Part shown: in pieces, positions 42,793 to 44,257 of the stretch
Layout: each line of letters opens with the position of its first letter
How positions within the stretch are numbered: the first letter of the stretch is position 1
Source: an uncultured Lachnospiraceae bacterium
Lineage (GTDB): Bacteria; Bacillota; Clostridia; Lachnospirales; Lachnospiraceae
Assembly: GCA_945929965.1 (NCBI GenBank)
Contig: CAMEOT010000023.1
Location: 1 to 44,257 of the forward strand
Reading direction: 5' to 3'
Length of the DNA stretch: 44,257 nt
The notes under the pieces: generated by a model
Told to the model about the DNA's origin: nothing
The model's input: only the letters and a program-made list of their open reading frames with translations
The model's database searches: none
Position numbers and translations under genes: made by a program

Positions 42793-43344
42793 ATGGATAA
42801 ATATATAAAGGTACCTCTCAGTGACGAAGATGCCCGTTCTCTGAAAGCGGGAGATTATGTGTATCTGACGGGAACTATATATACTGCCCGGGATGCGGCG
42901 CACAAGAGAATGCAGGAAGCCCTGGAGCAGGGAGAAGCATTACCGATGGAGATGAAGAATAATGTAATCTACTATATGGGGCCGTCACCGGCGAGAGATG
43001 GAAGACCGATCGGCTCTGCAGGACCTACCACAGCCAGCCGTATGGATAAGTATGCACCGAACCTGTTAGATCTCGGCCTGAAAGGAATGATCGGGAAAGG
43101 GAAAAGATCCCAGGCAGTAATAGATGCGGTTGTCCGTAACGGTGCAGTATATTTTGCTGCGGTCGGAGGAGCAGGGGCTCTTTTATCCCGGGCAATTACT
43201 TCTTCTGAGGTGATCGCCTACGAGGATCTCGGAACAGAGGCAATCCGTAAGCTGACGGTTAAGGATTTTCCTGCCATTGTTGTAATCGATGCAGAAGGAA
43301 ATAATCTGTATGAGACAGCGGTAAAAGAATATAACGAAGAGTAG
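42793..43344 (+). CDS. Fumarate hydratase class I, beta subunit
   Basis: 183 residues. The swivelling C-terminal domain of class I fumarase ('GRPIGSAGPTTASRMDKYAP', and 'AVYFAAVGGAGALLS'). It forms the enzyme with the alpha subunit upstream. ATG 42793 lies 10 nt after GGAG (42779-42782) and is preferred over ATG 42784, which is only 1 nt away. Confidence 0.92.
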   Translation: MDKYIKVPLSDEDARSLKAGDYVYLTGTIYTARDAAHKRMQEALEQGEALPMEMKNNVIYYMGPSPARDGRPIGSAGPTTASRMDKYAPNLLDLGLKGMIGKGKRSQAVIDAVVRNGAVYFAAVGGAGALLSRAITSSEVIAYEDLGTEAIRKLTVKDFPAIVVIDAEGNNLYETAVKEYNEE

Positions 43345-43357
43345 ACTGGGGCAGATT

Positions 43358-44065
43358 ATGTATAGAATCATACTCATGGTGGTAAGACTGTTCTATAAGG
43401 TACCGTATTATTTGATCAGAATATGGTGGCTAGGAACCAGGAAGAATTTTGACCTGGAGAAAAATTACGCATTTATCAAGAAGGTAACAAAAGCGGCAAA
43501 CCGTGCTGGAAGAGTAACGGTAGAGAGCTATGGAGTGGAAAATATTCCGAAAGAAAACGGATTTATTTTTTTCCCGAATCATCAGGGCATGTTTGATGCA
43601 CTTGTATTTCTGGAATCCTGCCCAGTTCCGTTCTCTGTTGTTTATAAGAAGGAAGTCAGCAATGTAATATTGCTGAAACAGGTATTTAAAGCATTGCATG
43701 CCATAGCAATAGACAGAGAGGATATTAAGCAGTCGCTTCGGGTGATCAATCAGATGACGGTTGAGGTGAAACAGGGAAGAAACTTCCTGATCTTCCCGGA
43801 GGGTACCAGAAGCCGTATGGGGAATCAACTGCTTCCGTTTAAGGGAGGAACCTTTAAGAGTGCAGTCAGAGCGAAATGCCCTATTGTGCCATGCGCTCTC
43901 ATTGACTCCTATAAACCGTTTGATGAAAAGTCCATAGCTCCGGTAACGGTAAAATTGATTTATTTGCCGCCGATCTGTTATGAGGAGTATAAACAAATGA
44001 AGACTCCGGAGATTGCTGACCTTGTAAAAATGAGGATCGAAGAAGCAATTAGACAATATTCATAA
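43358..44065 (+). CDS. plsC: 1-acyl-sn-glycerol-3-phosphate acyltransferase
   Basis: 235 residues. The PlsC motifs are NHQGMFD (H-x4-D, His75 and Asp80) and FPEGTRS (about 147). It transfers an acyl chain to lysophosphatidic acid to make phosphatidic acid in membrane lipid synthesis. It follows the fumarase pair by 13 nt. The specificity among PlsC-like acyltransferases is not shown by the sequence. Confidence 0.92.
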   Translation: MYRIILMVVRLFYKVPYYLIRIWWLGTRKNFDLEKNYAFIKKVTKAANRAGRVTVESYGVENIPKENGFIFFPNHQGMFDALVFLESCPVPFSVVYKKEVSNVILLKQVFKALHAIAIDREDIKQSLRVINQMTVEVKQGRNFLIFPEGTRSRMGNQLLPFKGGTFKSAVRAKCPIVPCALIDSYKPFDEKSIAPVTVKLIYLPPICYEEYKQMKTPEIADLVKMRIEEAIRQYS

Positions 44066-44093
44066 ACAATATCTACAATTAATAAAAAAGCGA

Positions 44094-44122
44094 TTGACAA
44101 ATGCAGACAGCTTATGTATAAT
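44094..44122 (+). promoter_or_regulatory. Consensus sigma-A promoter for the tRNA
   Basis: TTGACA (44094-44099), a 17-bp spacer and TATAAT (44117-44122): a perfect consensus, as expected for a stable-RNA gene. The tRNA starts 60 bp downstream. Confidence 0.9.
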
Positions 44123-44129
44123 AATTTTT

Positions 44130-44146
44130 GCGTCACGAAATGACGC
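44130..44146. repeat. Inverted repeat at the tRNA transcript start
   Basis: GCGTCA (44130-44135), CGAAA, TGACGC (44141-44146). It falls just after the likely transcription start, so it could be an operator or a 5' RNA hairpin. Confidence 0.5.
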
Positions 44147-44182
44147 GAACAACATATTTGGTAGAGACGATATTCAGGTTAT

Positions 44183-44257
44183 GGAGAAATACTCAAGAGG
44201 CTGAAGAGGCGCCCCTGCTAAGGGTGTAGGTCGGGCAACCGGCGCGAGGGTTCAAAT
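44183..44257 (+). tRNA. tRNA-Ser(GCU), cut by the window end
   Basis: GGAGAAAT acceptor start, D arm, and anticodon loop CTGCTAA (anticodon GCT, reads AGC/AGU codons). A long variable arm typical of tRNA-Ser (GTCGGGCAACCGGC region) and the start of the T arm (GGTTCAAAT) are also seen. The 3' acceptor part lies beyond the window. Confidence 0.95.

Noticed and set aside
44183..44257. tRNA-Ser as the integration site of the element
   Set aside because: The element genes end about 9 kb before it, at the truncated flp1 gene. Ordinary housekeeping genes lie between.
1..44257. CRISPR arrays, transposase genes, integrase or relaxase in the window
   Set aside because: I saw no regularly spaced repeats of CRISPR type, and no reading frame with transposase, tyrosine/serine recombinase or relaxase motifs.

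Overview
The window looks like a chromosomal segment of a gut-type Clostridia (most likely Lachnospiraceae, Bacillota). The evidence is AT-leaning DNA with strong GGAGG ribosome sites, a class I two-subunit fumarase, and a Tad pilus locus of the clostridial type (Flp1-like pilin, DUF5702-like protein, TadE-like pseudopilins, prepilin peptidase, FHA protein). Species cannot be fixed from the sequence alone.

Positions 1 to about 34,995 look like the right-hand part of an integrative conjugative element. It holds two secreted or membrane-anchored Cys-rich proteins (79-2406), an AbiH-like phage-defence gene on the minus strand (2439-3428), and a first conjugation operon (3820-12496). That operon encodes a small pilin-like protein, an ATPase-less VirB4 paralogue, full VirB4, a membrane-anchored NlpC/P60 hydrolase, a PcfB/DUF3801-like protein and a VirD4 coupling protein. 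A cargo block follows (12609-17189: K+ channel, zinc-ribbon membrane protein, PD-(D/E)XK nuclease candidate, DUF2325 protein), then an XRE-type regulator. A second operon (18353-25891) starts as a type IV secretion system (Maff2/VirB2-like, TrbL/VirB6-like, PrgI-like). It continues without a break as a Tad pilus module (CpaF ATPase, lipoprotein, TadB, TadC, two pseudopilins, SAF/CpaB-like protein). The two operons together read as one T4SS-Tad chimera. No relaxase or integrase is visible, so the element must extend left of the window.

From 25.9 to 35.0 kb lies an accessory and regulatory zone. It contains a decayed formate/nitrite-transporter remnant, an AT-rich 1010-residue metallophosphoesterase (candidate defence protein), a promoter with a perfect LexA-type operator, a zinc-ribbon protein, and a switch-like leader before a sigma-70-like gene. 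Further on are a TipAS-type MerR regulator with its promoter, a large HTH protein on the minus strand with three operator-like repeats, and a decayed second copy of the sigma-like gene. Each sigma-like copy is followed by the same array of four TGAC half-sites spaced 11-23-11. The second array lies about 70 bp before a truncated Flp1-like pilin gene, which is probably the element/chromosome junction.

From about 34,995 to 39,777 is the rest of the host Tad locus. A 26-bp near-perfect inverted repeat (117-bp spacer) overlaps the ribosome site and start codon of one TadE-like gene; it could be a translational hairpin or an invertible on/off switch. The window ends in ordinary chromosome: rhomboid protease, flavodoxin-like/SCP2 fusion, HIT protein, fumarase alpha and beta, PlsC, and a cut-off tRNA-Ser(GCU) behind a consensus promoter.
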